DNA from: Mesorhizobium norvegicum | Lineage (GTDB): Bacteria; Pseudomonadota; Alphaproteobacteria; Rhizobiales; Rhizobiaceae | NCBI RefSeq assembly: GCF_004919685.1 | Contig: NZ_SMYZ01000054.1 | Location: 1-64,000 of the forward strand | Length of the DNA stretch: 64,000 nucleotides | Direction of reading: 5' to 3' | Shown here: positions 47,970 to 56,545 of the stretch, piece by piece | Numbering within the stretch: position 1 is the stretch's first letter | How the letters are laid out: each line of letters starts with the position of its first letter | The notes under the pieces: model-generated | Database searches by the model: none | What the model was told of the DNA's origin: nothing | The model's input: only the letters and a program-made list of their open reading frames with translations | Made by a program: the position numbers and the translations under genes

Positions 47970-48842
47970 ATGCCCATGATCACCGACGCCGAGATCCAGA
48001 CCGCCCTGCCCGCCCTTGGCCGCGGCAACACCGCTGCAATCACCGGCGCCGCCAGCGGCATCGGTCTTGCGGCCGCCAAGCGGTTTGCGATGATGGGCAT
48101 GAAGATCGTGCTGGCCGACATCGGCGGCGCGCGCCTTGACGACGCCGCGCGCGCCGTCTCTGCGATTGCCGGCGACGATGCCGTGCTCGCTGTCGCCGCC
48201 GATGTTTCGAAGGCGGATGAGGTGGACCGTCTCGCCGAAAGGGCGTTCGGCGCCTTCGGCGACGTGTCGCTGCTGATGAACAATGCCGGCGTCGGCGACA
48301 ATCCCGGAAAGCCCTGGGAAAACCGCGATGCCTGGAAACGGCTGCTGGACATCAATTTCTGGGGCGTCGTGCATGGCGTCGAGGCCTTTGCGCCGCGCAT
48401 GCTGGCATCGGCCAGGCCGGGCCTGATCGTCAACACCGGCTCCAAGCAAGGCATCACCACGCCGCCAGGCAACCTCGCCTACAATGTCTCCAAGGCCGGG
48501 GTGAAGACCTTCACCGAAGGCCTGGCGCATGCGCTGCGCAACGAACCCGGCGCCCATGTCGCCGCGCATCTGCTGATCCCCGGCTTCACCTTTACCGGCC
48601 TGACCGAAGGCGCGACGGAAAAGCCGGCCGGCGCCTGGACCGGCGAACAGGTCGTTGATTTCATGCTGGAAGCCCTGACCAGGGGCGATTTCTACATCCT
48701 GTGCCCGGACAATGAGGCGGCGCGGCCGCTGGATGAAAAGCGCATGGCCTGGGCAATCGGCGACATCATCGAGAACCGCCCTGCTTTGTCGCGCTGGCAT
48801 CCGGACCACAAGGATGCCTTCGCCGCGTTCATGAAAGGCTGA
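47970..48842 (+). CDS. Short-chain dehydrogenase/reductase (SDR)
   Basis: A 290-residue classical SDR. It has the NAD(P) motif TGAASGIG (about 25-32), LLMNNAGVG (NNAG), the catalytic tetrad with N in DINFWGVVHG, S in NTGSKQG and YNVSK (Y-x-x-x-K), then PGFTFTGL. An aspartate after the second strand (LADIGG) points to NAD rather than NADP. AAAGAAGG precedes the ATG. Substrate unknown. Confidence 0.92.
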   Translation: MPMITDAEIQTALPALGRGNTAAITGAASGIGLAAAKRFAMMGMKIVLADIGGARLDDAARAVSAIAGDDAVLAVAADVSKADEVDRLAERAFGAFGDVSLLMNNAGVGDNPGKPWENRDAWKRLLDINFWGVVHGVEAFAPRMLASARPGLIVNTGSKQGITTPPGNLAYNVSKAGVKTFTEGLAHALRNEPGAHVAAHLLIPGFTFTGLTEGATEKPAGAWTGEQVVDFMLEALTRGDFYILCPDNEAARPLDEKRMAWAIGDIIENRPALSRWHPDHKDAFAAFMKG

Positions 48843-48845
48843 CCT

Positions 48846-49271
48846 TCAGGCCGCGTGCTTTTTCGGCCCGCGCTTCTGCGCCACGGCCTTCTTCGCCGCC
48901 ATCGCGGCGATATGCTCGTCGTGCCGCTTGGCCGCACGCTCGCATTTGTCGCGGATCTCCTCGACTTCTGATTCGGTCAAGTGCTCGATGCCGATGAAGC
49001 GGTTGTGGCCGGCGCTGACCCGGATCAGCTCGTCGAGCTTGGTCTGGATCGCCGCGCCGTCGCGATTCTGGGTGTTCTGGATCAGGAACACCATCAGGAA
49101 GGTGATGACGGTCGTGCCCGTGTTGATGACGAGCTGCCAGGTGTCCGAAAAGCCGAAGAACGGACCGCTCGCCGCCCAGACGACGACGATCAGGCAGCAG
49201 ACGGCAAATGTCAGCGGCAGGCCGGTTATATGGGCGACCCAGTTGGCTATCTTGGTGAAAAGTTTTTCCAT
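48846..49271 (-). CDS. Low-affinity iron permease family membrane protein
   Basis: A 141-residue protein with two clear helices (PLTFAVCCLIVVVWAASGPFFGF; QLVINTGTTVITFLMVFLIQNTQNRD), then IQTKLDELIRVSAGHNRFIGIE. This is the Fe_permease (PF04120) pattern, first linked to low-affinity iron uptake in yeast Fet4-like proteins. In bacteria the role is uncertain. The C-terminal 45 residues are charged and Lys-rich. Its end is four bases from the SDR stop (converging). Confidence 0.9.
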   Translation of the reverse strand: MEKLFTKIANWVAHITGLPLTFAVCCLIVVVWAASGPFFGFSDTWQLVINTGTTVITFLMVFLIQNTQNRDGAAIQTKLDELIRVSAGHNRFIGIEHLTESEVEEIRDKCERAAKRHDEHIAAMAAKKAVAQKRGPKKHAA

Positions 49272-49575
49272 CTGTCGAAATCCCTCAACGCTGCGGCGCG
49301 ATAAGAAACAACCGGCGACCGTTTCAGGTTCCCGACGCAGACAAATACGTCAGGCACAATTGAATACACGCATAAAGAGAATAAGGCGGAAAACACACTT
49401 TATGGGTTGAATGTCACAGTAACCCTGCAGGCAAGAGTGCCTGTTCCTTCCGCTTCACAGCGGTTTACCTCCAGCCCCTTCCGCTGCGCCACCCCCGCAT
49501 GGCGGAAGGGGTTTCAGTCCGGAGCATGGCTTTCCGAAAGCGCCGCCCGGTTAGCGTCAACCTGTTTGTCGGAGC
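49272..49575. other. Intergenic region with clustered hairpins
   Basis: About 304 bases. Stems seen: CAGGCA/TGCCTG (49428-49443), CCGC/GCGG (about 49450-49463), and CCCCTTCCGC/GCGGAAGGGG (49475-49511, ten perfect pairs). No gene is supported. It may be a 3' region of the acetyltransferase message or a separate structured RNA. Confidence 0.45.
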
Positions 49576-50217
49576 TCAGGCGACGTCGTTTTCCCAGCGG
49601 TCAAGGAAGGCTTCGATCGGCATTACCTGCATGTCGGGAACCGCCCTGGCGAGCTTTTCGACCGGCCAGTCCCACCAGGCGAGAGCTTCGATCCGCGCCG
49701 CAATATCCGGAGCGAAGCGTGGCCGCAGCGCCTTCGCCGGCACACCAGCGACGATTGCGTAGGGCGGCACATCCTGCGTCACCACGGCGTTGGCGCCGAT
49801 GACGGCGCCGTTGCCGATGGCGACCCCGGGCATGATCACCGCGCCGTGGCCGATCCAGACATCATGGCCGATGGTCACGGCTTTCGCCTGCCGCCGCTCG
49901 CGAAAGGCGGCGTCGACACCCAGCCAGCGAAAATACTCGTTCGGCCGGTAGCTGAGCTTGTGCTGGGTCAGCCGCTCGATGGGATGTTCCAGCGCGTTGA
50001 TGCGGCTGTTGGCGGCGATCGAGCAGAATTTGCCGATCGTCGTGTAGATCGCTTCCGAGTGGCGCTCGAAATAGGAGAAGTCGCCGACCGTGACCTCGCG
50101 CAGCACCACCCGCTCGCCGATCGAGGCATAGCGGCCGAGCTTGCACGCCTTCAGTTCCGCGGTCGGATGGATGCGCGGCTCGGGATCTTTCGGGACGAGA
50201 TTTTCGGAACGGTCCAT
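49576..50217 (-). CDS. Hexapeptide-repeat acetyltransferase, phosphonate-associated type
   Basis: A 213-residue left-handed beta-helix enzyme of the CatB/xenobiotic acetyltransferase group: LGRYASIGERVVLREVTVGDFSYFERHSEAIYTTIGKFCSIA, then ITIGHDVWIGHGAVIMPGVAIGNGAVIGANAVVTQDVPPYAIVAGVPAK. The N- and C-terminal parts resemble the version found in phosphonate (phn) clusters (TIGR03308). No phn genes are visible nearby, so it could act on another small acceptor. Likely a trimer using acetyl-CoA. Confidence 0.85.
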   Translation of the reverse strand: MDRSENLVPKDPEPRIHPTAELKACKLGRYASIGERVVLREVTVGDFSYFERHSEAIYTTIGKFCSIAANSRINALEHPIERLTQHKLSYRPNEYFRWLGVDAAFRERRQAKAVTIGHDVWIGHGAVIMPGVAIGNGAVIGANAVVTQDVPPYAIVAGVPAKALRPRFAPDIAARIEALAWWDWPVEKLARAVPDMQVMPIEAFLDRWENDVA

Positions 50218-50298
50218 GCCGGCGGCTTTACGTCAGGACGATTGGTCCCGCAAGCCGGGCGCAATTGCCCGTCACACCAATTGCGCCAAGGAGTTCGC

Positions 50299-50817
50299 CT
50301 ATTGAGGCTTGCCTTTGCTCCACGCGACGTTCTGGCCGTAGAGCGGCACGGTGGTAACCGACATTTTGGCCGAGCCGTTCTGCACCTGGCGCGAATGCGA
50401 GAGATAAATCAGCGTCTCGTTGGCGTTGTCGTAGATGCGGTTCACCACCTGCTTCTTCCAGATCAGGCTGATGCCTTGCTTGAACACTTCCTCGCCGCCC
50501 TCGCTCATGTCGATATCGCCGATGGTGATCGGGCCAGTCTGGCGGCAGGAGATCGAGGAATCGGACGGATCCTCGAACCAGTTTCCCTTGTGCAGGCGAT
50601 CGATGATGCCGCGATCGAAATAGGAGACATGGCAGGTCACGCCCTCCACCTTCGGATCCTTGATCGCCTCGACAATGATGTCATTGCCGAGCCAGTCGAC
50701 GCCGACCTTGCCGACTTCCTCGGCGACGGCAGCGCCAGCACCAAGGACAACGCACGCGGCCAGCGCGCCGCCGATCAGTTTTCGCCCAATCAGTCCGTGC
50801 CCAATCAGTCTGTGCAA
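50299..50817 (-). CDS. CreA family protein (TTG start)
   Basis: A 172-residue exported protein. CreA-type sequence: AEEVGKVGVDWLGNDIIVEAIKDPKVEGVTCHVSYFDRGI, DSSISCRQTGPI and NETLIYLSHSRQVQNGSAKMSVTTVPLYG, with two conserved cysteines. Function unknown. I start at the TTG 50815-50817 after CAGGAGG; an upstream ATG adds 20 residues. The start region repeats LIGHG-LIGRK-LIGG, ahead of a hydrophobic signal segment that ends near AVA. Confidence 0.88.
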   Translation of the reverse strand: MHRLIGHGLIGRKLIGGALAACVVLGAGAAVAEEVGKVGVDWLGNDIIVEAIKDPKVEGVTCHVSYFDRGIIDRLHKGNWFEDPSDSSISCRQTGPITIGDIDMSEGGEEVFKQGISLIWKKQVVNRIYDNANETLIYLSHSRQVQNGSAKMSVTTVPLYGQNVAWSKGKPQ

Positions 50818-51005
50818 GGGAGCCTCCTGCGGTTCGAGTTGCCGGTCACAGGTGGGGCGAGCAGCCCGGCTTTGCAAGCAGATATGTCAACACCATTGCG
50901 GTTGCGGCAACGCGGCACTTTGCCTGCGCGGGGCCGAACCGCTAAGACTGTCGCACAGGCGCGGCATTGAGCCGGCGCGACGATTTCTGCAGACGGACTT
51001 TTCTG

Positions 51006-51584
51006 ATGATGCGTTCTATTCTGGTCGGCATTCTCGTCCTGATGGCGGCCGGCATCGGCTGGCTGACCTTCGACTGGTACCGCGGCCACTATGGCGGCGA
51101 GCCCTTTGGCGCTGCCTTTACCCTGGTCGACCAGAAAGGCGCGCCGATCACCGAGGCCGCCTTCAGGGGCCAGCCCAGCGTCGTCTTCTTCGGCTTCACC
51201 CATTGTCCCGAGGTCTGCCCGACCACGCTGTTCGAACTGGCCGGCTGGCTGAAGACACTCGGCGACGACGGCAAGAACTTGCACGCCTATTTCGTCTCGG
51301 TTGATCCGGAGCGCGACACGCCCGATGTCATGAACGCCTATGTCAGCAATTTCTCCGACCGCATCACCGGCATCACAGGCCATCCGGACAAGGTTCATGC
51401 CATGGCCAAGTCGTTCGGCATCTACTGGAAGAAGGTCGACACCGGCGACGGCGACTACACGATGGACCATACCGCCTCGGTGCTGCTGCTCAACGCCAAG
51501 GGCGACTTTGCCGGTACCATCGCGTATGGCGAAAGTTCGGATACGGCAGTCGCCAAACTGAAGCGGCTGGCGGCGAAAGGCTGA
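51006..51584 (+). CDS. SCO1/SenC family copper chaperone
   Basis: A 192-residue protein anchored by an N-terminal helix (SILVGILVLMAAGIGWLTF). The thioredoxin-like domain has copper ligands in FGFTHCPEVCPTTL (CxxxC) and the distant histidine in YTMDHTASVLLL, with SVDPERDTPDVM between. SCO proteins deliver copper to cytochrome oxidase or reduce its cysteines. The first ATG of the ATGATG pair at 51006 is used; the ribosome site is weak. PrmA follows after ten bases. Confidence 0.94.
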   Translation: MMRSILVGILVLMAAGIGWLTFDWYRGHYGGEPFGAAFTLVDQKGAPITEAAFRGQPSVVFFGFTHCPEVCPTTLFELAGWLKTLGDDGKNLHAYFVSVDPERDTPDVMNAYVSNFSDRITGITGHPDKVHAMAKSFGIYWKKVDTGDGDYTMDHTASVLLLNAKGDFAGTIAYGESSDTAVAKLKRLAAKG

Positions 51585-51594
51585 TCACCATTTC

Positions 51595-52467
51595 ATGACC
51601 CAGACGCGCCTCTACTTCACCACCGGAAAGATCGAGTCCATCAGCATTTTTGCGGCGTTCGAGGCGGCCTTCGAGGATGAAGGCCTGCCGATCGCCGTGC
51701 TGGAGGTCGATGAGGATCGCGACCTCTATGAAGTGTCGCTCTATGCCGATGGCGATGTCGATGCGGTGGAGGCGCAGGTCAAGGACATCCTTGCCGGGCT
51801 TTCCCTGTCGAAGCCGATCGAGCGCGAGGCCCTGCCCGACATCGACTGGGTGGCACGCTCGCTGGAGGGGCTGAAGCCGGTGCGCGCCGGCCGTTTCTTC
51901 GTCCACGGCGCGCATGACCGCCGCAAGCGCCACAGCGGCGAACTCGCCATCGAAATCGAGGCCGGCCTCGCCTTCGGCACCGGTCACCACGGCACCACCG
52001 CCGGCTGCCTGGAAATGCTGGAAAAGGTGATGCGGCGCGAGCGTCCGCGCAATGCGCTCGACCTCGGCACCGGCAGCGCTGTGCTGGCGATTGCCGTCGC
52101 CAAGCTGGCGCACATTCCGGTGCTGGCCACCGACATCGACCCGGTGGCGGTGAGAGTGGCTGCCGCCAACGCACGGCTCAACCACGTCAAGGCGCTGGTG
52201 GAGACGGTGACCGCGCCTGGCTTCCACCACCCGATCTTCGGCAAGCGTGCGCCTTTCGATCTGATCGTCGCCAACATATTGGCACGGCCGTTGATGCGGC
52301 TGGCGCCGCAAATGGCCGATCACATCGCGCTTGGCGGCTCGATCGTGCTGTCGGGCATCCTCGAGCGCCAGCGCGACGCCGTCGTCTCGGCCTATGTCGG
52401 CCAGAACTTCCGCCATATCAGAACCTTGCACCGCGAGGGCTGGGTGACGATCCACCTGAAGCATTGA
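51595..52467 (+). CDS. prmA: Ribosomal protein L11 methyltransferase PrmA
   Basis: A 290-residue SAM-dependent methyltransferase that trimethylates ribosomal protein L11. Class I motif I is ALDLGTGSAVLAIAVAKL, motif II ATDIDPVAVRVAAANARLN, and FDLIVANILARPLMRLAP is the PrmA-type motif IV. Upstream, FGTGHHGTTAGCLEML is the conserved loop that binds SAM and substrate. The N-terminal L11-binding part is about 1-85. It is close behind the SCO1 gene and probably co-transcribed. Confidence 0.93.
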   Translation: MTQTRLYFTTGKIESISIFAAFEAAFEDEGLPIAVLEVDEDRDLYEVSLYADGDVDAVEAQVKDILAGLSLSKPIEREALPDIDWVARSLEGLKPVRAGRFFVHGAHDRRKRHSGELAIEIEAGLAFGTGHHGTTAGCLEMLEKVMRRERPRNALDLGTGSAVLAIAVAKLAHIPVLATDIDPVAVRVAAANARLNHVKALVETVTAPGFHHPIFGKRAPFDLIVANILARPLMRLAPQMADHIALGGSIVLSGILERQRDAVVSAYVGQNFRHIRTLHREGWVTIHLKH

Positions 52468-52611
52468 AACAGGCGGGCGGCCCACGATCGCTTGGACCAA
52501 GTTCCGCCGGTTGTCAGTCAAGCGATGCTGTAGCAGGTTGCGCCCAGCCGGAAATCGATTCCGATTTCCGCGGCCGTACGCTACGGTTGCGCTGACTGCA
52601 GGAGGCCCACC

Positions 52612-54456
52612 ATGTTCCAGACCTTCGATTCCGCGGGCGACCCGACCGTCGGCAAGCCACGCGTGGCGCTGCTGCGCCAATGGCTTGAAGCCAACGGGCT
52701 GGATGGTTTCATCGTGCCGCGCGCCGACGAGCACCAGGGGGAATATGTCGCCGACCGTTCGGCGCGGCTGAAATGGCTGACCGGCTTCAGCGGCTCGGCC
52801 GGTGTCGCCATCGTCCTGCGCGACCGCGCCTTCGTCTTTGTCGACGGGCGCTACACGCTGCAGGTGCGCAGCGAGGTCGATCTCGACGTCTTTTCGATCG
52901 AAAGCCTGGTCGACAATCCGCCGGCCGTCTGGCTCAAAGACAATCTTGGCAAGGGCGCACGGCTCGGCTTTGATCCATGGCTGCACACGATCAGCGAGGT
53001 CAAGGCGTTGCAGGCCTCGGCCGACAAGTCAGGCGCCGTGCTGGTGCCGCTGGACAAGAACCCGATCGACATCATCTGGAAGGATCAGCCCGAGGCGCCG
53101 GTGGCATCAGTCGAACTTCACCCGATCGGCTTTGCCGGCGAGCTCGCCAAGGACAAGCTGGCACGGCTGGCGACGGCGATCGGCAAGGACGGCGCCACCC
53201 ATGCCGTGCTGACCGACCCCTCCTCCATTGCCTGGGCCTTCAACATCCGTGGCGGTGACGTGCCGCACACGCCGCTGGCGCTCGGCTTCGCCATCCTCGC
53301 CGCCGACGGATCGCACCAGCTTTTCATGGATAAGCGCAAATTCTCGCGCCAGGTCGCGGCCTACCTCACCCAGCTCGCCGAGCCGCATGAGCCCGGCGAA
53401 TTCGAAGCGGCAATCGTGGCGCTTGCCAAGAGTGGCGCGAAAATCGCGCTCGACCCGGTGCTGGCGGCCGACAGGCTGCGCATGCTGGTCGAAGCCAATG
53501 GCGGCACCGTGATTGCAGCAGTCGACCCTGCCCGCATCCCGCGTGCCACCAAGAACCAGGCCGAGATCAATGGCTCGCGTGCCGCGCATCGCCGTGATGG
53601 CGCGGCCGTTGCGAAATTGCTGTGCTGGCTGGAGCGGCAAAAACCCGGCTCGCTCGACGAGATATCAGTCGTCACCAGGCTGGAGGAGTCGCGCCGGCAG
53701 ACCGGCGAGGAAACCCAGATGCCGCTGCGCGACGTCTCCTTCGACACCATTTCCGGCGCCGGCCCGAACGGCGCCATCATGCATTACCGCGTGTCGCGCG
53801 CCACCAGCCGCAAGCTGCAGGCCGGCGAACTGTTCCTGCTCGATTCCGGCGCGCAGTATCAGGACGGCACCACCGACATCACCCGCACCGTGCCGATCGG
53901 CCAGCCGACGCAGGAGATGCGCGAACGCTTCACGCTGGTGCTGAAAGGCATGATCGGCATCTCTACCTTGCGCTTTCCCGCCGGCACGCGCGGCTCGGAA
54001 ATCGATGCCGTCGCCCGCATGGCACTGTGGAAGCACGGCTGCGACTTCGCCCACGGCACCGGCCATGGCGTCGGCTCGTATCTGGCCGTGCATGAAGGGC
54101 CGCAGCGCATTGCCCGCACCGGCACCGAAAAGCTGCTCGAAGGCATGATGCTGTCCAACGAGCCCGGCTACTACAAGGAAGGCGCCTACGGCATCCGCAT
54201 CGAGAACCTCATTCTGGTGACGCCGGCGGAAGAGATCGAGGGCGGCGACATCGCCATGCACGGCTTCGAGACGCTGACGCTGGCGCCGATCGACAAGCGG
54301 CTGGTGCGGTCAGACCTGCTGACGCGCGAGGAGCTGCATTGGTTCGACACATACCACGCGCGCGTGCTGGCCGAGATCGGGCCGATGCTCGACGGCGAGA
54401 CGCTGGCCTGGCTGGAAAAGGCCACGGCACCATTGCCGCATGATGCGAAGATTTAG
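52612..54456 (+). CDS. Xaa-Pro aminopeptidase (M24B, three-domain XPNPEP1 type)
   Basis: A 614-residue metallopeptidase. Two creatinase-like N-terminal domains (about 15-310, LLRQWLEANGLDGFIVPRADEHQGEYV) precede the pita-bread domain. Metal ligands: two Asp in LLDSGAQYQDGTTDITRTVP, His in FAHGTGHGVGSYLAVHE, Glu in NEPGYYKEG and in IRIENLILV. Length and layout match eukaryotic-type aminopeptidase P rather than the 440-residue E. coli PepP. It removes N-terminal residues before proline. GCAGGAGG lies before the ATG. Confidence 0.93.
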   Translation: MFQTFDSAGDPTVGKPRVALLRQWLEANGLDGFIVPRADEHQGEYVADRSARLKWLTGFSGSAGVAIVLRDRAFVFVDGRYTLQVRSEVDLDVFSIESLVDNPPAVWLKDNLGKGARLGFDPWLHTISEVKALQASADKSGAVLVPLDKNPIDIIWKDQPEAPVASVELHPIGFAGELAKDKLARLATAIGKDGATHAVLTDPSSIAWAFNIRGGDVPHTPLALGFAILAADGSHQLFMDKRKFSRQVAAYLTQLAEPHEPGEFEAAIVALAKSGAKIALDPVLAADRLRMLVEANGGTVIAAVDPARIPRATKNQAEINGSRAAHRRDGAAVAKLLCWLERQKPGSLDEISVVTRLEESRRQTGEETQMPLRDVSFDTISGAGPNGAIMHYRVSRATSRKLQAGELFLLDSGAQYQDGTTDITRTVPIGQPTQEMRERFTLVLKGMIGISTLRFPAGTRGSEIDAVARMALWKHGCDFAHGTGHGVGSYLAVHEGPQRIARTGTEKLLEGMMLSNEPGYYKEGAYGIRIENLILVTPAEEIEGGDIAMHGFETLTLAPIDKRLVRSDLLTREELHWFDTYHARVLAEIGPMLDGETLAWLEKATAPLPHDAKI

Positions 54457-54471
54457 GGCTGGTCTTGGAAA

Positions 54472-54636
54472 GCTGCCCCTCATCTGCCTGCCGGCATCTT
54501 CTCCCCGTATAGTGACGGGGAGAAGAGCGCGGTCGCAACCTCGGCGCTTTTTCTACAACGTTGACGGTTCGCGAAATCCGGGATGAAGGCGTCACTATAC
54601 GGGGAGAAGTGCCCGGCAGGGCGATGAGGGGCAGCG
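54472..54636. repeat. RIME-like palindromic intergenic element, copy 2
   Basis: Same element as 23493-23666 but inverted: its left end (GCTGCCCCTCATCTGCCTGC) is the complement of copy 1's right end, and the reverse. It lies between the aminopeptidase and azlD, which converge. Confidence 0.88.
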
Positions 54637-54662
54637 CCAAACGTCCGATTGTGCTTGGAATT

Positions 54663-54959
54663 TTACCCCACGAACTGCCGAGCGACGATCAACACCGCCG
54701 CGCCCGCCAGAAACATCGCCATCAGCCCACCGCGCAGTGACACGACAGCGGTGACCACCAGAGCTGCCCATTCCACCGGCCCGGCATTCAACAGTTCGGG
54801 CGCCACCAGCGTCGTCAGCACCGCCGCCGGCACAGCATTGAGGCCGGCCTCGACGCGCGGATGGATGGTGTCGAAGCGGGAGATGACCAGATGCCCGCCG
54901 ATGCGCGTCAGATAGGTCGCGACCGCGCCGGCGATGATGATCCAGAATGTCGTGCTCAT
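54663..54959 (-). CDS. azlD: AzlD-type branched-chain amino acid exporter small subunit
   Basis: A 98-residue membrane protein with about three to four helices: FWIIIAGAVATYLTRIGGHLV, VEAGLNAVPAAVLTTLVAPELL and ALVVTAVVSLRGGLMAMFLAG. It pairs with AzlC in exporters of branched-chain amino acids such as valine. The ATG overlaps the azlC stop (ATGA), so the subunits are translated together. Confidence 0.9.
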   Translation of the reverse strand: MSTTFWIIIAGAVATYLTRIGGHLVISRFDTIHPRVEAGLNAVPAAVLTTLVAPELLNAGPVEWAALVVTAVVSLRGGLMAMFLAGAAVLIVARQFVG

Positions 54960-55684
54960 GGCCGTGCCTTCACGCCGCTGTGGTGGGGAGGCAGGATGAC
55001 CGCCAGCAGGACGCCGGCAATCGCGCCGATCGAGACATGCCAGGGCGAGCCCACCGTCTTGTAGGCGATGATCGAGGCGGCGGCACTGGCGATGACCACC
55101 GGGAGCCACAGCGGCCGCTTGCGGAAACCCAGGACAAGGCCGAGGAAATAGATCGGCAGCAGGAAATCGATGCCCAGTGCGTGCGTGTCGGGGATCAGCT
55201 TGCCGAACACCGCGCCAAGCGCGCTTTCGACGATCCAGAACACATAGACCGGCAGGCCGAGCCCGAGATACCAGGCGAAGCCGACCGTCTGGCCGGATTG
55301 CGCCCGCGCCTCGGCCACCGCGAATTGCGGATCGGTGAGGATGAAATAACCGAGCGCTTGGCTGATGACGGGCCAGTGCGCGATGCGCCGGCCGATGCCG
55401 GCGGAATAGAGCACATGGCGGAAGTTGACGGCAAAGATCGACAGCACGATCAGCCACGGCGCCACATGCTGGCCGAACAACTGGATGCCGACCATCTGGC
55501 TGGCGCCGCCATAGACCAGCGCGCTCATCAGGAACGCTTCCAGGACCGAGAAGCCGTTGTCGACGGCGAGCGCGCCGAACAGCACCGCAAACGGCGCCGA
55601 CGCGACCACGACAGGCATCGAGAGCCGCACGCCTTGCCAGAAATCGCTTTTCGTGCCGCTCTCGGAAATTACGTCCGTCGCCAT
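54956..55684 (-). CDS. azlC: AzlC-type branched-chain amino acid exporter large subunit
   Basis: A 242-residue membrane protein: FWQGVRLSMPVVVASAPFAVLFGALAVDNGFS, MSALVYGGASQMVGIQLFGQ, NFRHVLYSAGIGR and YFILTDPQFAVAE, all typical of AzlC. About eight helices. I start at the ATG 55682-55684, which follows CAGGAGTGG; two in-frame ATGs upstream lie in a repeated intergenic palindrome. No linked regulator is seen. Confidence 0.92.
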   Translation of the reverse strand: MATDVISESGTKSDFWQGVRLSMPVVVASAPFAVLFGALAVDNGFSVLEAFLMSALVYGGASQMVGIQLFGQHVAPWLIVLSIFAVNFRHVLYSAGIGRRIAHWPVISQALGYFILTDPQFAVAEARAQSGQTVGFAWYLGLGLPVYVFWIVESALGAVFGKLIPDTHALGIDFLLPIYFLGLVLGFRKRPLWLPVVIASAAASIIAYKTVGSPWHVSIGAIAGVLLAVILPPHHSGVKARP

Positions 55685-55698
55685 CAACCACTCCTGAT

Positions 55699-55742
55699 GC
55701 ATGTCGCCCAAAAGTGCGTAGCGGTTTGGGACAACGACATGC
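55699..55742. repeat. Short intergenic palindrome upstream of azlC
   Basis: GCATGTCG at one end and CGACATGC at the other enclose a core with CCAAAAGTGCG and GCGGTTTGGG, which can pair in part. From memory this unit is frequent between genes in Mesorhizobium. It ends 15 bases before the azlC start. Confidence 0.65.
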
Positions 55743-55852
55743 ACAACAACAAGGGAATGGCGGTATGTAGGTGGCGCAGCCTGCGCTGTCACACGAATTC
55801 GCTTGAGCCAAATGATCAGCGGAAATGATCGTGGTGGCGCCTTGCCGAAGGG

Positions 55853-56545
55853 CTAGAAGGCGGGAATCTTGCCCTCGATCGCCCTGCCCCAGTCGAGCAG
55901 TGGCTTGGCGCGCAAGGTGAAATCGACGAGTTCGTCGACCAGATCAGCCGTATGGATTCCCGCCGGATCGATAACATGCTGGACGACAAAATGCCGTTGG
56001 CGGATGGCGGCGACCAGGTCAGCATCGCTGACATGCTCGAAGCCGCGTGGCGTGCGCTTCATGCGGCCTTCCGTCTCGAGTTCAAGACGGTTCTTCTTCA
56101 ACGCCGCCACCAGGGCGCGAAACCTGTCCGGCTTCGTCGTGATGGCTTTGCGCATCGCCAGCAGCAGCGCCGGCTCCGGCTGCCACCAGGCAATGTCAGC
56201 AAAGCAGCGTTCAAGCCCGATATGCACGTAGAACACGCCCTGCTCCATCTTGGTGCCGTCGGGCGACAGGATGGCCGACAAATGCCTGTTGTAAGGCCGC
56301 TTGTCCTTGGCGAAGCGCACGTCGCGATTGATCCGGAACAGCGACTTCTTGCGGTCGCCGCGCAGGCCAAGGCCCGCCTTTGCAAAGCGCTCGGTCAGCG
56401 TGTCGACCAGATCACTGAGGGGATCGCGCAATTCCTGTTCGAACAGGTCACGGTTTTCCAGGAACCACTCGCGGCTCTGGTGGAAATCCAGCGCCTTCAG
56501 GAACGGAATAGCCTTTGGGCCGAAACCCTTGAATGCACCTTCCAT
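55853..56545 (-). CDS. DUF2461 (TIGR02453) family protein
   Basis: A 230-residue protein: FLKALDFHQSREWFLENRDLFEQELRDPLSDLVDTL, RINRDVRFAKDKRPYNRHLSAILS, GVFYVHIGLERCFADIAWWQPE. This fits DUF2461, of unknown biochemical role, present in many bacteria and fungi. Its ATG shares one base with the ligA stop (TGATG), so it is read from the ligA message. Confidence 0.9.
   Translation of the reverse strand: MEGAFKGFGPKAIPFLKALDFHQSREWFLENRDLFEQELRDPLSDLVDTLTERFAKAGLGLRGDRKKSLFRINRDVRFAKDKRPYNRHLSAILSPDGTKMEQGVFYVHIGLERCFADIAWWQPEPALLLAMRKAITTKPDRFRALVAALKKNRLELETEGRMKRTPRGFEHVSDADLVAAIRQRHFVVQHVIDPAGIHTADLVDELVDFTLRAKPLLDWGRAIEGKIPAF

Noticed and set aside
49445..49515. tRNA-like sequence on the minus strand near GGTGGCGCAG
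   Set aside because: No complete cloverleaf or CCA/T-arm could be built; only separate hairpins.
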